Shown here: positions 11,990-22,153 of the stretch, piece after piece
Numbering within the stretch: position 1 is the first letter of the stretch
Layout: each line of letters begins with the position of its first letter
NCBI GenBank assembly: GCA_028455995.1
Contig: JABELC010000006.1
Span: 930,001-994,000 of the forward strand
Length of the DNA stretch: 64,000 nt
Direction: 5' to 3'
DNA from: Scleromitrula shiraiana
Taxonomy: Eukaryota > Ascomycota > Leotiomycetes > Helotiales > Sclerotiniaceae
Program-made: the position numbers and the translations under genes
The notes under the pieces: model-generated
The model's database searches: none
Told to the model about the DNA's origin: nothing
Seen by the model: only the letters and a program-made list of their open reading frames with translations

Positions 11990-13822
11990 ATGCGCTTCTT
12001 ACCTTCATGTTTGATTTCTAACTTGCTATTATTTACAAGTGTGATTGATGCACCTCATTCTTCTTCATTATCCAAAGGATGCACAAATTCTGCCTCAGAT
12101 AGATCATGTTGGGGAGACTATGATCTTTCTACAAATTACTAAGACGAAGTACCTGATACCGGTGTAACTGTAGAGGTTTGTTGGCAATTACCATCATCTA
12201 CCTTGGGCCAATGCTAACCAAAGTTCCCAGTATTGGTTTGAACTTACAAACACTACAGCGGCTCTTGATGGTGTTGAACGGATTGTTCTTACAGTAAATG
12301 GTTCATTCCCAGGGCCTACTATCTTCGCAAATTGGGGAGATACTGTTGTTGTACATTTATACAATGGTCACAAATAATGGTACCGGTTTACATTTCCATG
12401 GTATTCGTCAAAATTACACAAACCAGAACGACGGAGTTCCATCCATCACTCAATGTCCAACTGCGCCTGGCGAGGTAAGAATTATCGGATGTTACGCTCC
12501 AAGCATGGGAAGGCGTCCTGGGTGGCATCATTATCAATGGCCCTGTAACAGCCAACTACGACATTGACGCTGGAGTAATGTTTTTGAATGACTGGACTCA
12601 CGAAACATCATCCGCAATGTACACATCCGCCGAAACCAACGGTCCTCCAACCCTCGACAACGGACTTATCAATGGTATAAATACACATGGAGACGTCGGA
12701 TCACGTTTCAACATGACCGTCGAAGCCGGATCCTCATATCGTATCCGTCTCATCAATGGTGCGATTGACACTCACTTCAAATTTATGATGGACAATCACA
12801 ATCTCGCCGTCATCGCCATGGATCTCGTTCCCATCGTTCCATACTCCACCCAAGTACTCAGTATAGGCATGGGACAAAGATACGATATGATAGTCAACGC
12901 CAGCTCAACATCCGGAAACTTTTGGATCCGCACCATCCCACAAACATATTGTAGCGATAACGATAACTCGAATCACATTAAGGGAATCCTCATGTATTCT
13001 AGCACCAATACCACGGAGCCGAATTCCTCCGCATATGATTATGACGATAATTGCGATGATGAAGATATTTCCGATCTAGTACCATACCTAAGTTTAGATG
13101 CCAGCACAGATGTAAAATCCGATAATTTTGCCGTCACAGTTGGTTCCAACTCGGCCGGTCTCTTCAAATGGTATGTGGAAGCCACGACATTCGTTTCCGA
13201 GTGGGACTATCCCACCGTAGAAGCCGTATACGATGATAACACAACTTGGACTACTGATGAGCATGTTATTCAATTGGATACTGCTAACGAATGTGTTTAT
13301 TTTATTATTGAAACTACACAGTATGTCTTTTTCTATTTTTCCTTTATCATGTTTTGAATAGCATTTTATTTTTATTGTACGAAGCGCATATCGAACAAAA
13401 TCAACAGAGCAATCCCCCATCCAATCTACCCCCACAGCCACGATTTCTACATCCTAGGCCAAGGAACCGGAACCTATTCCTCCAGCACCACCCTCTCCCT
13501 CACCAATCCCCCCCCGTCGAGACGTCGCCATGCTAGTCATCGCATTCTATACCGATAATCCCGGTGCGTGGTTGATGCATTGCCATATGTAAATTGTCTC
13601 TCCTCTACAAATTTATCTTGTAAGTATTTGTCCTGTAATTGAGCGGCACTAATGATGATTGATAACGGCTGGCATACATCCGAAGGATTTGCGCTTCAGA
13701 TTGTCGAGCGGATGAGTGAGATTCCGGGTTTGTTGGATTATGATACGTTGAATTCGACGTGTAGTGCTTGGGAGAGTGATGCGGAGGCGGATGATATTGT
13801 TGAGGATGATTCGGGTGTTTAA
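11990..13822 (+). pseudogene. laccase (multicopper oxidase) pseudogene
   Basis: Laccases are secreted copper enzymes that oxidise phenols. The remnant keeps the order of a fungal laccase: signal peptide MRFLPSCLISNLLLFTSVID, CTNSASDRSCW near the N-terminus, GSFPGPTIFANWGD, GTGLHFHGIRQ with the first HxH copper pair, a long intact middle (12578 to about 13320), then HDFYILGQGTG, HCHI and WHTSEGFALQIVERM near the C-terminus. It is broken several times. An in-frame TAA lies at 12140. A frame change occurs near 12350. About 20 codons that should include the second copper pair (WYHSHxxLQAWEG) are missing near 12475-12505. The HPxHxHGH ligand motif reads HPIYPHSH. Eight C's at 13508-13515 shift the frame, and the last intron lacks an AG. 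It cannot encode an active laccase. Confidence 0.85.
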
Positions 13823-14282
13823 TTATTATGGTTTTTCTTTTTGAAACTTTGCATTATTTTTACCAAGAAGATGTCCATACATAGATGGAGGTTGGTTTTA
13901 TGATGAGATGTTGATGGAATTGGGGTGGCACATGTATACAGCACTATCAGAAGCCTACTGGCTAAGATAAGGAATTAAAAGCCATGAAGCAGATTTAGAT
14001 TGGATATCAATTAGCTATCCTAATTGGTCTACCTAAGACAACTGTGGCGAATTGCCCGCGCTTGGCCAGTATGCCTCCTTGAGACTATGGAGAGATCTAA
14101 ACCGCCCATTTATGCCGACCATCTTCACCCTATCAGCAATCAGAGTATCTGCGGTAGTTGAGAAGAGAAGAATCACAGTTCAAGTGATCTGAGTAATGCC
14201 ACCTCAAATACAATCCAGATGTGGTATAAAGTTTACGTACTTGTAAGTCTAAGCCTGCATATCACACAAGAGATCCTCAAAC
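13823..14282. other. intergenic, convergent 3' ends
   Basis: Spacer between the laccase remnant and the ceramidase 3' end. No gene or repeat is seen. Confidence 0.45.
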
Positions 14283-15783
14283 TTAAAATTCCTTCCCATT
14301 CATCTTCTCACGTGCACTTCCATTCTCATGAATAAAACCGTTCGCGGTTTTTTCTTTCTGTCCACCGCTGCTACCAGATCCATTCAAGATCAATCCCACA
14401 GGCCAAGCGAAACTCTTCCCCAAACGCTGTCCTGCTTCTTCCGAAGTAAGATATTCAACCAATGCTATGACTGTGTTTTTGTTAGACACTATAAGTGTTT
14501 CATGGTTTGGGAGAAAGATCAAATATAAAAATTAGGAGGAAAAGATAGAACGAACAAATATAAGCACCAATTCCCGTCAAAATATGCCACCAGCCATGAA
14601 GTTCTAAAAGAAAAGACCAAGGCATGCCGATGGAGCGTTTGGTTGTTGTAAGGGTGGAACATATGGCATTGTCAATTATCCAGAGGATAAATCCTGATAC
14701 GAAGATTACTGTACGATTCAGCTGTTAGAAATGTTCTAAGCATAAACGATGGTGCAATTGCTAATGGATTGATCTTACCACCACCATAGGTAACAAGTAC
14801 CTTGACTTGTTTTTGTACTTCAATATTGGCAACTCGACGGTTGATAATGCTGCGTGTCTTTATACCTACGATGGCGATCATGATTCCTATAGTTCTGTCA
14901 GTTTCGAAGTTTTGAAGTTCACCTGATTATGAATAGAAGAAACAAGTTAGAATTACCGAAAAGCACTGAATGCATCAACACTTCATCAGTGATACAATGC
15001 CAAGCTATAAAAGCTGTCATGAATAGGAAAGTTGAGCACCCAGAGATCACTGTGTATTTCAACGATTTATCATAAGTAAAGACACGATGAAGAACGGTGG
15101 AAGTAGCAATCAACATAGATGTATCGTCTCCTGTTTCTCAGTTAGTGAAAACAGATTCATTTGTTCCCGTATCCTCTCAGTGATGTAAAATCACCGGTAT
15201 CACCAAACCTAGAAACAACTCGATGTAAGAAGAAACTCCAAACTCACCCCATTGAGTCCAATCTTTCATAGTAGCATGGAATATTGCACTTAAAATACCC
15301 ACACCAGCAAGACCTAAATATGGTAGGTTTCGCAAAATGGCATCGTCCCGCTTAGAATTGGCTGTGATGCCTTTATAAGCATAATAGACTGTTTTTACAC
15401 AAAAGTATCAGCAATTAATCGATTCTCTTGATGGTGATGATTGGTTTCTCAGCTCGTGATTCATCACGTGTAGAATATCAACTGGGGGAGAAGAAATAGA
15501 GAGTAAACACACTGTAAGTAAGATTTGTGATAGTGTTAATGAACTCTGCTATGTATGTAGTTATTATGTGATCCTGGAGATTCATCAATTTGAAAGTTAT
15601 TCAGAAATTAACACACTTGCGTACCTCTTCGCAAAAACTATTCAGATAATCCATTAGCAAGTATATCAAGTAGGGAGAGACTGTTTGAGAAGAAGTAACA
15701 ACACCAAGAACCTACTTCGATTGCGCATTAATTTCTCCCCAATAAGCCGCATGTGGTGTATCTCTATATGGTATCGAAAACAT
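14283..15783 (-). CDS. alkaline ceramidase (Ypc1/Ydc1/ACER family)
   Basis: An ER/Golgi membrane hydrolase that splits ceramide or dihydroceramide into sphingoid base and fatty acid. Eight minus-strand exons keep one frame for 313 residues: 15783-15716, 15637-15625, 15573-15513, 15388-15248, 15130-14957, 14922-14779, 14708-14556 and 14470-14283. The second exon is only 13 bases and supplies the conserved N-[FW]-C-E-E. Family strings visible are AYWGEINAQSNFCEE, TTYIAEFINTITNLTY, FHATMKDWTQ, DDTSMLIATSTVLHRVFTYD, AWHCITDEVLMH, DNAICSTL and LELHGWWHILTGIGAY. The conserved histidines of FHAT and HGWWH, which bind zinc in this superfamily, are present. The TM segments fit seven helices. The donor of exon 7 (GTTCGT) is weak, but it restores the family reading. 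Confidence 0.9.
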
Positions 15784-16787
15784 CTTGCCGACGCAGATAA
15801 TCAAGACGGTAGAACAAACCAAACTTATGGATTTGTAGTAACAAGGAGGGATTAGAATCTCAAATAGAACTCTCAAATCTAAAATTTCCTCTTTGATTTC
15901 CTCACACGTTTATTCTAAAGTTCTAATGAACCAATATCCACCAAATTGAATAAAGAATCGAGAAATAATATCAAGATTCAATGTATGTAAACGAATGGGT
16001 CGATAGGTATCGAGAGAAGGCAACAGTGAATACTTTGTGGTTCAAGTGAAACGAATGGTATAAAGCCCTAAACAATTTCCAAAGTCTCGTATACAAACTG
16101 GAGGGGTATGAAACCTTTATATAAATCTTGCTAAAAGAAGGTTGAATACGAAGTCTCTAGGATATTCTATGTAGCTATTTCTCCCACAACCACTTGGTGT
16201 ATATTGTATAAAAAGGAAGATGTACGATGGATTAACTATACATATGTAAAATGTATAGGGGGCAGGCAAATATGAAGTGAATGAGCGTCATAAGTAAGAA
16301 AGCTACCGGTAGAGTTGTACTGTAAAAAATTAGGATATTGCCTGTGTGACATGCTGAGTTGTTACCCATCCAATCGTCTGGATCGTCATATAGCAAGGAT
16401 TCAAACAGGATGTTACTATATAAATAATGCATCCATATTAAGAAGGGGCGACAACCATCTGAAAGTTATCTGTTCATGATTTCATATCAATTGTTAACTA
16501 TGTAGATCAAACCATTTGCTTTAATCTTCAAATTGAAGATATAAATCAGTCAGAAAGATCTCCATATTTCCAGAACAAGACCGATCAAAACCGATGATAA
16601 GGAACAAGAACCCTCAAAAGTTGATTACAAACCAACCAAACCAATCACGGCATTCCTTTTCAAGCTGACACAGTGAACCTCGGTACAATCGATTCACCAA
16701 CCACCCACCACCTTGGGCAAGTCTCTCCAGATCCCAAGCTAATTTAGCTATCTTCCTCATCTCCCATCATTCCGATCCGGGGAAATA
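15784..16787. other. intergenic between divergent genes
   Basis: About 1 kb of probable promoter DNA for the ceramidase and cytochrome b5 genes, which point away from each other. No gene or repeat of note. Confidence 0.45.
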
Positions 16788-17437
16788 ATGATCAATTCCT
16801 CCACCGCAAATATATCCGCAATTGTTTTAACTTCCTCATTGTATATTTATCTATTTAATTTACATCGGAATCAAGAACGAGAGATACGTGAACAAGAATT
16901 GCAACAAGAACAAGAGCGAGAACGAGAACGGGAACGGGAAATAGAAAGACAAAATAGAAGACCCCTGAATAGAAGATATTCCCAGTCACATTCACAATAC
17001 CAAATACCGATATCGAGATCAATACCAAGACGAAAAATGAGTGATTCTTCGAAAACCTTTTCTCCTTCCGAGGTGGCGGCTCATAAGGATGCTGAGAACG
17101 GAATGTATATTATTATTGACGAGAAGGTTTATGATGTTACAGGTTGGTGATTTCTTACTATCTTCTATTATATTCTCTCCATCTTTGCCTCTTCCTCCAT
17201 CCATCCGTCCCATTCCCAACCTGACCCAACCATCATGATCAACAAACAACACCAACTAACAAACCCCCCATCACATCAGGCTTCGTAGACGAACATCCAG
17301 GCGGCGCCAAAATCCTCAAGAGGGTAGCGGGAAAAGATGCGTCGAAACAGTTTTGGAAATATCATAATGAGAATGTGCTGAAGAAGTATGGAGAGAAATT
17401 GTTGATTGGGAAGGTGGGAGAGAAGGCGAAGTTGTAG
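16788..17437 (+). CDS. cytochrome b5-type heme protein with N-terminal anchor
   Basis: Two exons (16788-17142, 17280-17437) give 170 residues. The cytochrome b5 domain covers about residues 90-170: KTFSPSEVAAHKDAENGMYIIIDEKVYDVTGF, then DEHPGGAKIL with the first axial heme histidine, and WKYHNENVLKKYGEKLLIGKV with the second. The splice site sits inside YDVTG|F, confirming the join. Ahead of it, residues 7-26 are hydrophobic (possible ER anchor), followed by a strongly charged Glu/Arg run (EREREREREIERQ) that may be helical. An internal Met about 85 codons in, just before SDSSKTF, could start a short soluble form as in many fungal b5 proteins. Likely role is electron donation in the ER to desaturases, hydroxylases or P450s. 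The partner is unknown. Confidence 0.87.
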
Positions 17438-17984
17438 GGAGTTGGTTGTTTGGTGTTGTAATGGGGATGTGGGTTTGCATAGATGCATGGGTGGGATGGG
17501 ATGGGAAGAGGGAGGGATTGGGTTGAGTGTTTACTCGGATGGATATTCATATTGCCGTGGCGTATGTTGGGATGGAGATGGGTTCTGGAGGGGATGAGAT
17601 GTATGAGGTGTATATTGGGGAGTTTGGTGGAGATATGTGCTGGCTGATTGAAATGAGATAATATAGATGTGATGAAGTGCGATGAGAAGTTCTACTTGGT
17701 GGATATACGATGAGACATATATGACAAGGTTGGAAATGAATATACATGGTTAGAAAGGTCAATTTCTAATTAATATCTAATTCCTCACATGCACAGTAAT
17801 CGGAAAATGGTATATCTATACTCGCTGTATTATTTGATTAATCATTATGTTCATTGAATAAAAATGCATGCTGATTGTTCATAATCCATGAACCCCCCTT
17901 AAGCACGCCCAAAACAAGTCAAATTGATCCATCCCATCCCATCCCAACCCAACCCAACCCCATAATCGCTTTACAAAAGACAAA
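17438..17984. other. convergent 3' intergenic
   Basis: Nothing recognisable; G-rich then A/T-rich spacer between two convergent genes. Confidence 0.45.
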
Positions 17985-18848
17985 TCAAAACAAAAGTCCC
18001 CCCAACATCATTCCCGACCCCAACCCCAACAACGGCATCCCAAGACCCCCACCATACCCATACCCATACGGCCTCGAATACGGATACGCCGGCCTCCCAA
18101 ACCCCATATTCCCGCCATAAGAATACGGTCCCTGCATGAACGGATTATACCCATACGCACCGGCCCCATACGCCGGTCTGACACCCACACCACTTCTGCC
18201 GCCAATGCCCTGACTATACGGCGGCTCAATATAAACATCCTTCCCATTGCGATCCTTGCCGATTAATTGCGGCTCCCCCGTTTGCATGGCCCTGGTCATG
18301 GCGGCGCGAATGGCTTGGTGGCGGCGGTAGGTGGCTATTTCTTCCTCTTCGCGTTTGCGACGGCGGTGTTCGCGCTCTTCGTGCGTGGAACTGGTGATTT
18401 TATCTTTCATTTTGCGGCCGAATTTGTGGAGACCGGTGGGAGGAGGTTCGGAGCTTGATGTTGCATTTCCTGCTTGTCCTTGTCGGGCATGAGAAGTAGT
18501 ATATGGACTTTCATCGTCAGTGCTTTCGGCTTCGATGTCGGCTTCGCTGGGGACTCGGTGGAGTCCTTGAATTCGGGCTTTCTCTTGAGGAGTGAGACTG
18601 TTTAGATATTGATCGTCGTCGTATGGATGTTGCCATATTGATCGTGGGGGGTTGGCTTTTGTGTCGACGAAAAATTGGTGGTGATCTTGGTTGTCGTATT
18701 GACGTATCCAGCCTGGTGGAAGTGGTCGTGCTTCATCTTCCATGGAGCGACGACTTTGAGGTGGGATTCCATTGCGTGTTTTGTGTGTGTAACCATTTGG
18801 GTTCTCAGAGTATGGAGGAGGGGGATCTGATGATGATGACGATGCCAT
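17985..18848 (-). CDS. WW-domain protein with Gly/Tyr-rich tail
   Basis: A single exon encodes 287 residues. A PPPPY motif lies at about residues 9-14, itself a WW/NEDD4 ligand. The WW domain lies at about residues 42-78: LPPGWIRQYDNQDHHQFFVD, then NPPRSIWQHPYDD, with both signature tryptophans. An acidic, Ser-rich linker follows, then a basic Arg/Lys/Glu stretch (EEREHRRRKREEEEIATYRR). The last 85 residues are Gly/Tyr/Pro-rich (YGYNPFMQGPYSYGGNMGFG) and end hydrophobic (MPLLGLGSGMMLGGLLF), which might associate with membranes. Such WW adaptors link ubiquitin ligases or vesicle factors. The specific role is unknown. Confidence 0.85.
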   Translation of the reverse strand: MASSSSSDPPPPYSENPNGYTHKTRNGIPPQSRRSMEDEARPLPPGWIRQYDNQDHHQFFVDTKANPPRSIWQHPYDDDQYLNSLTPQEKARIQGLHRVPSEADIEAESTDDESPYTTSHARQGQAGNATSSSEPPPTGLHKFGRKMKDKITSSTHEEREHRRRKREEEEIATYRRHQAIRAAMTRAMQTGEPQLIGKDRNGKDVYIEPPYSQGIGGRSGVGVRPAYGAGAYGYNPFMQGPYSYGGNMGFGRPAYPYSRPYGYGYGGGLGMPLLGLGSGMMLGGLLF

Positions 18849-19917
18849 TTTGAGTGATATTCTTTATGGATTTTGGAAAATTGTAAATAATTGATATGTT
18901 TATAGTGCTCAAGATTGTTTTGTACTGAGTTCTAAAGATGGAAGCATGAAGTTGTTGTTGCCTCTTAAACAATCCCTTTGTATAACCAGTGACGTCAATA
19001 ACCACTAGATCCAATTCAAATCAATTGATGTTCATCCCATCAATCCCATTTTAAAGTTTCACAGCCTTTTGCACTTGCTTCGGCCACCTTGGCATTAAGA
19101 ATGATCTTGAAACATAATGAATAATAAGGTGTTCGCGAATGGTACATAACATATGATTAACACTTGTATCTCGACCTGATGTTTGAAATCAGGAAAGGAA
19201 CTATGGCGATTACATAGCATATAAAAAACGTACATATGTTATGAGAGAGAGGAGACATCTATCTGTAAGCTGACGTGGAATTCTACAAGATAGATTATAT
19301 CCATCTTCATCCCAACTTGGAAAGAGATGTTTCATGTGCACTTACAGGTAGAACAAATGGGCGATATACAGCATAAATATGAAGCTATCATATTAAAAAC
19401 AAACAAACAATCAATCAATCAATCGATTCCAAATCAGCTCTCTTACAACGATCCAAACAATACCTTAACAACCCACCTATGTATCTCTCCACCCCCATTC
19501 AATTCCGCAATCAATCAAAACGCCATCAACAACACCATACCATACCACACCACACCATCATCCCCATCAACCCCCCCCACCCATTCCAACTCCCATCCCT
19601 CATCATCACGCAAAACGTCTCGAAACCACATAGATTAATTGCACCGCATCGCAAAACCAGTAAATATCATATCAAGAACCGCTCCAGCCATAGTATTATC
19701 CAAAGTCTCCATACTCCACCAGCAATACAAATCCCACCCATCCCCAACGCAAACCCCAATCCCAATCTGCACCGGAAAGATACGCACTGGATAGCGGGTT
19801 TAAATCAAGTGAAGAGAAGAGAAGAGAAGACAAGAGAAGAGATCGCGTCGCGTACGTAGATCAGATATCATGTTACATATATGCCGTGTGCTTAGATTGA
19901 ATGTTGAATTAGACAGT

Positions 19918-19971
19918 GCGTTGCGTCGCGTTGCGTTGCGTTGCGTTGCGTTGCGTTGCGTTGCGTTGCGT
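19918..19971. repeat. (GCGTT)n minisatellite
   Basis: About ten tandem GCGTT units, the first two interrupted by GCGTC. The array is G/C-rich in an otherwise A/T-rich spacer. Confidence 0.85.
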
Positions 19972-20120
19972 CAGAAACATGAAAGTGGAGTAGAACTATA
20001 GTATGTATAACCACGGAACCGGGTGACCGCAATATTATTCTGTGATTTCTTTTCTTTTTTTCTTTTTTCTTTTTTCTTTTTTTCGGGATATGTGGGGTTT
20101 TAAGTTAGGGAGCTATCTAT

Positions 20121-20162
20121 GGATAGATGGATGGATGGGTGGATGGATGGATGGATGGATGG
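20121..20162. repeat. (GGAT)n microsatellite
   Basis: Imperfect GGAT/GGATA tandem units over about 42 bases. Confidence 0.8.
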
Positions 20163-20324
20163 TGTATTGTGATGGAGTGGTTTATGTGGTTAGTGCGATA
20201 CGGTAGATTTATCTGTGCTGTTGGAAATTGAAGCATCAGAAAGGAGGGAGGAAAGGAATGTTGGTTGTGGATTGCGTGTGAGTGGTATATTGTTCATTGA
20301 TACAAATGTAATGTCATGCTATAC

Positions 20325-20326
<2 letters not shown>

Positions 20327-20355
<29 letters not shown>

Positions 20356-20418
20356 TGTATGTATGTATGTATGTATGTATGTATGTATGTATGTATGTAT
20401 GTATGTATGTATGTATGT
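20327..20418. repeat. (ATGT)23 microsatellite
   Basis: Ninety-two bases of perfect ATGT tetranucleotide, 23 copies without interruption. It is likely to vary in length between strains. It produces a chance frame of repeating Tyr-Val-Cys-Met. Confidence 0.95.
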
Positions 20419-20748
20419 TGCTGTATGTAAGTAACATCTACGATATATCTATCTATCTGTCATAATTCGTACCTAGCCTCCAACCCTACGGTGAATGTAA
20501 ACCAAGGAAAAGAAAATTCAAAACGAAAAACATATGTACCTCCTACCAACCGAATGATAAAGGAAATCGAGAGAGAAGAGAAATCTATGCATATATTGTC
20601 CAAGAATCGAGGTGGATATTTTCCACCAAACCACCCAAAAACCATCCATCCACCGATCCACCCATCCATCATACCCAACCACCCTTTTTAAAATAACGCC
20701 AAGAAATTTAATTGCATGCAAGCAACAATATGTAGATTCTTTTACGAG

Positions 20749-21969
20749 CTAAGCTAGAAGTTCACCAACTTCCAATACACCCACAAGTTCATCATCATCC
20801 ATAATTGCCAAAATCGTGTCATCAGTATATCTGTTCTCGAATCCAGAATGATTTAATCTTAATCCCTTTATCGATTCAATAGCATTCAAGACCTCTGTTT
20901 CCGCCGGAATAACAATCCATTCGGCATGTGGTACCATGAGACCCTTAATACCAATAGCCGGTTCATCCATCTCAACCGTCTGCAATCTCTTGATACGACG
21001 GGGAGGAATCACGACATTTTTCCCGCTTCTTGCCCATCCGGTTTCCGAGCGATACGCAGCCATGAGAACATGAGCTCCTGTCATGGTTGAAGCATTGAGA
21101 TCTGGCATGTCGGCGAGACAGATTGCGAGATTGGATAATTTCTGGGGTGTTTGAAATGCGGCGCCGATTGCACCACCTGGATGGTTTTTGGAGAATACGG
21201 CGGCGACGCTTGGGTGGAGCTCTTCGGATATAACCATGGCTAGAGCATCTCCTAGAGCGAGCGCCATGGTGGTGGATGTAGTTGGTGCGGAAACACCAAA
21301 TGATAAGGTTTCGGATTCGTGAATTGGTGCTGGTAGTAAGATTGTATCTGGTCGTTGTCTGACAATTTCGCAAGTGGATGGACTGGTATGAGAAGTCATA
21401 ACAATCATTGGTAATGAAGTATCGAAATGAGGTAAAAGTTGAAGTAATTCAGGGGTCTTTCCCGAGAAAGTAATCAATAAGATCGTGTCATACTTTCCAA
21501 TATTTCCTAAATCTCCATGAAGAGCTTCTGTGGGATGAAGATAGGTTGCGTGTATCTTAAGACTAATCATTGTTGCAACAAGTTTCCTGGCGATATGTCC
21601 ACTCTTTCCAACTCCACAGATAACAAGTTTACCCCTCTCCCCTTTGAATCTTTTAATGGCCTCAACGGCACGATTAAATCCATCTCTTGCAATTGGATCA
21701 GTTTCATACAACATGGTCAAGGATGATAAAGCGGCAGCCTCGGTACCAAGAACATGGACTGCTCTAGATAATCGTGAATTGAATGATGTAAAACCATCTT
21801 GTGCTTCGGGAGGAGTCAATGACATTAAATCATCTAATGGTGGTGAAAGTCTATCGCATGGTGTAGCTGGAGTTGGTGGCGATGGAGGAGCCGAAGCGGG
21901 CATACATGTATGTTGTACCGAATTAAGGAGATAGACCTCACTATTCTGTACTGGATGATCGTGGGCCAT
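20749..21969 (-). CDS. SIS-CBS protein, KpsF/GutQ-like sugar-phosphate isomerase
   Basis: A single exon encodes 406 residues. After a 60-residue Pro-rich leader, the SIS domain spans about residues 68-270 and follows bacterial arabinose-5-phosphate isomerase closely: GVGKSGHIARKLVATMISL with the catalytic-type Lys, HPTEALHGDLGNI, ITFSGKTPELLQLLPHF, ESETLSFGVSAPTTSTTMALALGDALA, and NHPGGAIGAAF with the final His. Residues 280-406 form two CBS-like repeats, the second near the C-terminus (DDTILAIMDDDELVGVLEVGELL). In bacteria the enzyme converts ribulose-5-P and arabinose-5-P for KDO synthesis; fungi make no KDO, so the true substrate here is open. Cytosolic; CBS pairs usually sense adenyl nucleotides. 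Confidence 0.88.
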   Translation of the reverse strand: MAHDHPVQNSEVYLLNSVQHTCMPASAPPSPPTPATPCDRLSPPLDDLMSLTPPEAQDGFTSFNSRLSRAVHVLGTEAAALSSLTMLYETDPIARDGFNRAVEAIKRFKGERGKLVICGVGKSGHIARKLVATMISLKIHATYLHPTEALHGDLGNIGKYDTILLITFSGKTPELLQLLPHFDTSLPMIVMTSHTSPSTCEIVRQRPDTILLPAPIHESETLSFGVSAPTTSTTMALALGDALAMVISEELHPSVAAVFSKNHPGGAIGAAFQTPQKLSNLAICLADMPDLNASTMTGAHVLMAAYRSETGWARSGKNVVIPPRRIKRLQTVEMDEPAIGIKGLMVPHAEWIVIPAETEVLNAIESIKGLRLNHSGFENRYTDDTILAIMDDDELVGVLEVGELLA

Positions 21970-22079
21970 TGTTCAAATATTTGAGCGATAAAAAGTGAAT
22001 AAATGAATTTTTTAGATGATGATATGATGCTTCCAGAGCTGATGGTGGTTATTGTAAGGTATGACAGCTCTGCTGTTTT

Positions 22080-22153
22080 GATATGGTATGGTATGGTATG
22101 GTATAGTATGGTATGGTATGGTATGATATGGTATGGTATAGTATGGTATGGTA
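22080..22153. repeat. (GGTAT)n minisatellite
   Basis: About fifteen imperfect GGTAT/AGTAT/GATAT units, 110-180 bases upstream of the SIS-CBS gene start. Confidence 0.85.

Larger units (their letters stand above)
18849..20748. other. intergenic, rich in simple repeats
   Basis: No gene is seen in 1.9 kb. It holds an AACA/ATCA-like run near 19395, AAGAG repeats at 19810-19845, a GCGTT array at 19918-19971, C/T-rich DNA near 20045-20090, GGAT repeats at 20121-20162 and an ATGT array at 20327-20418. Confidence 0.6.

Noticed and set aside
20215..20430. 71-codon frame of repeating Val-Cys-Met-Tyr
   Set aside because: It is only the translation of the ATGT microsatellite.
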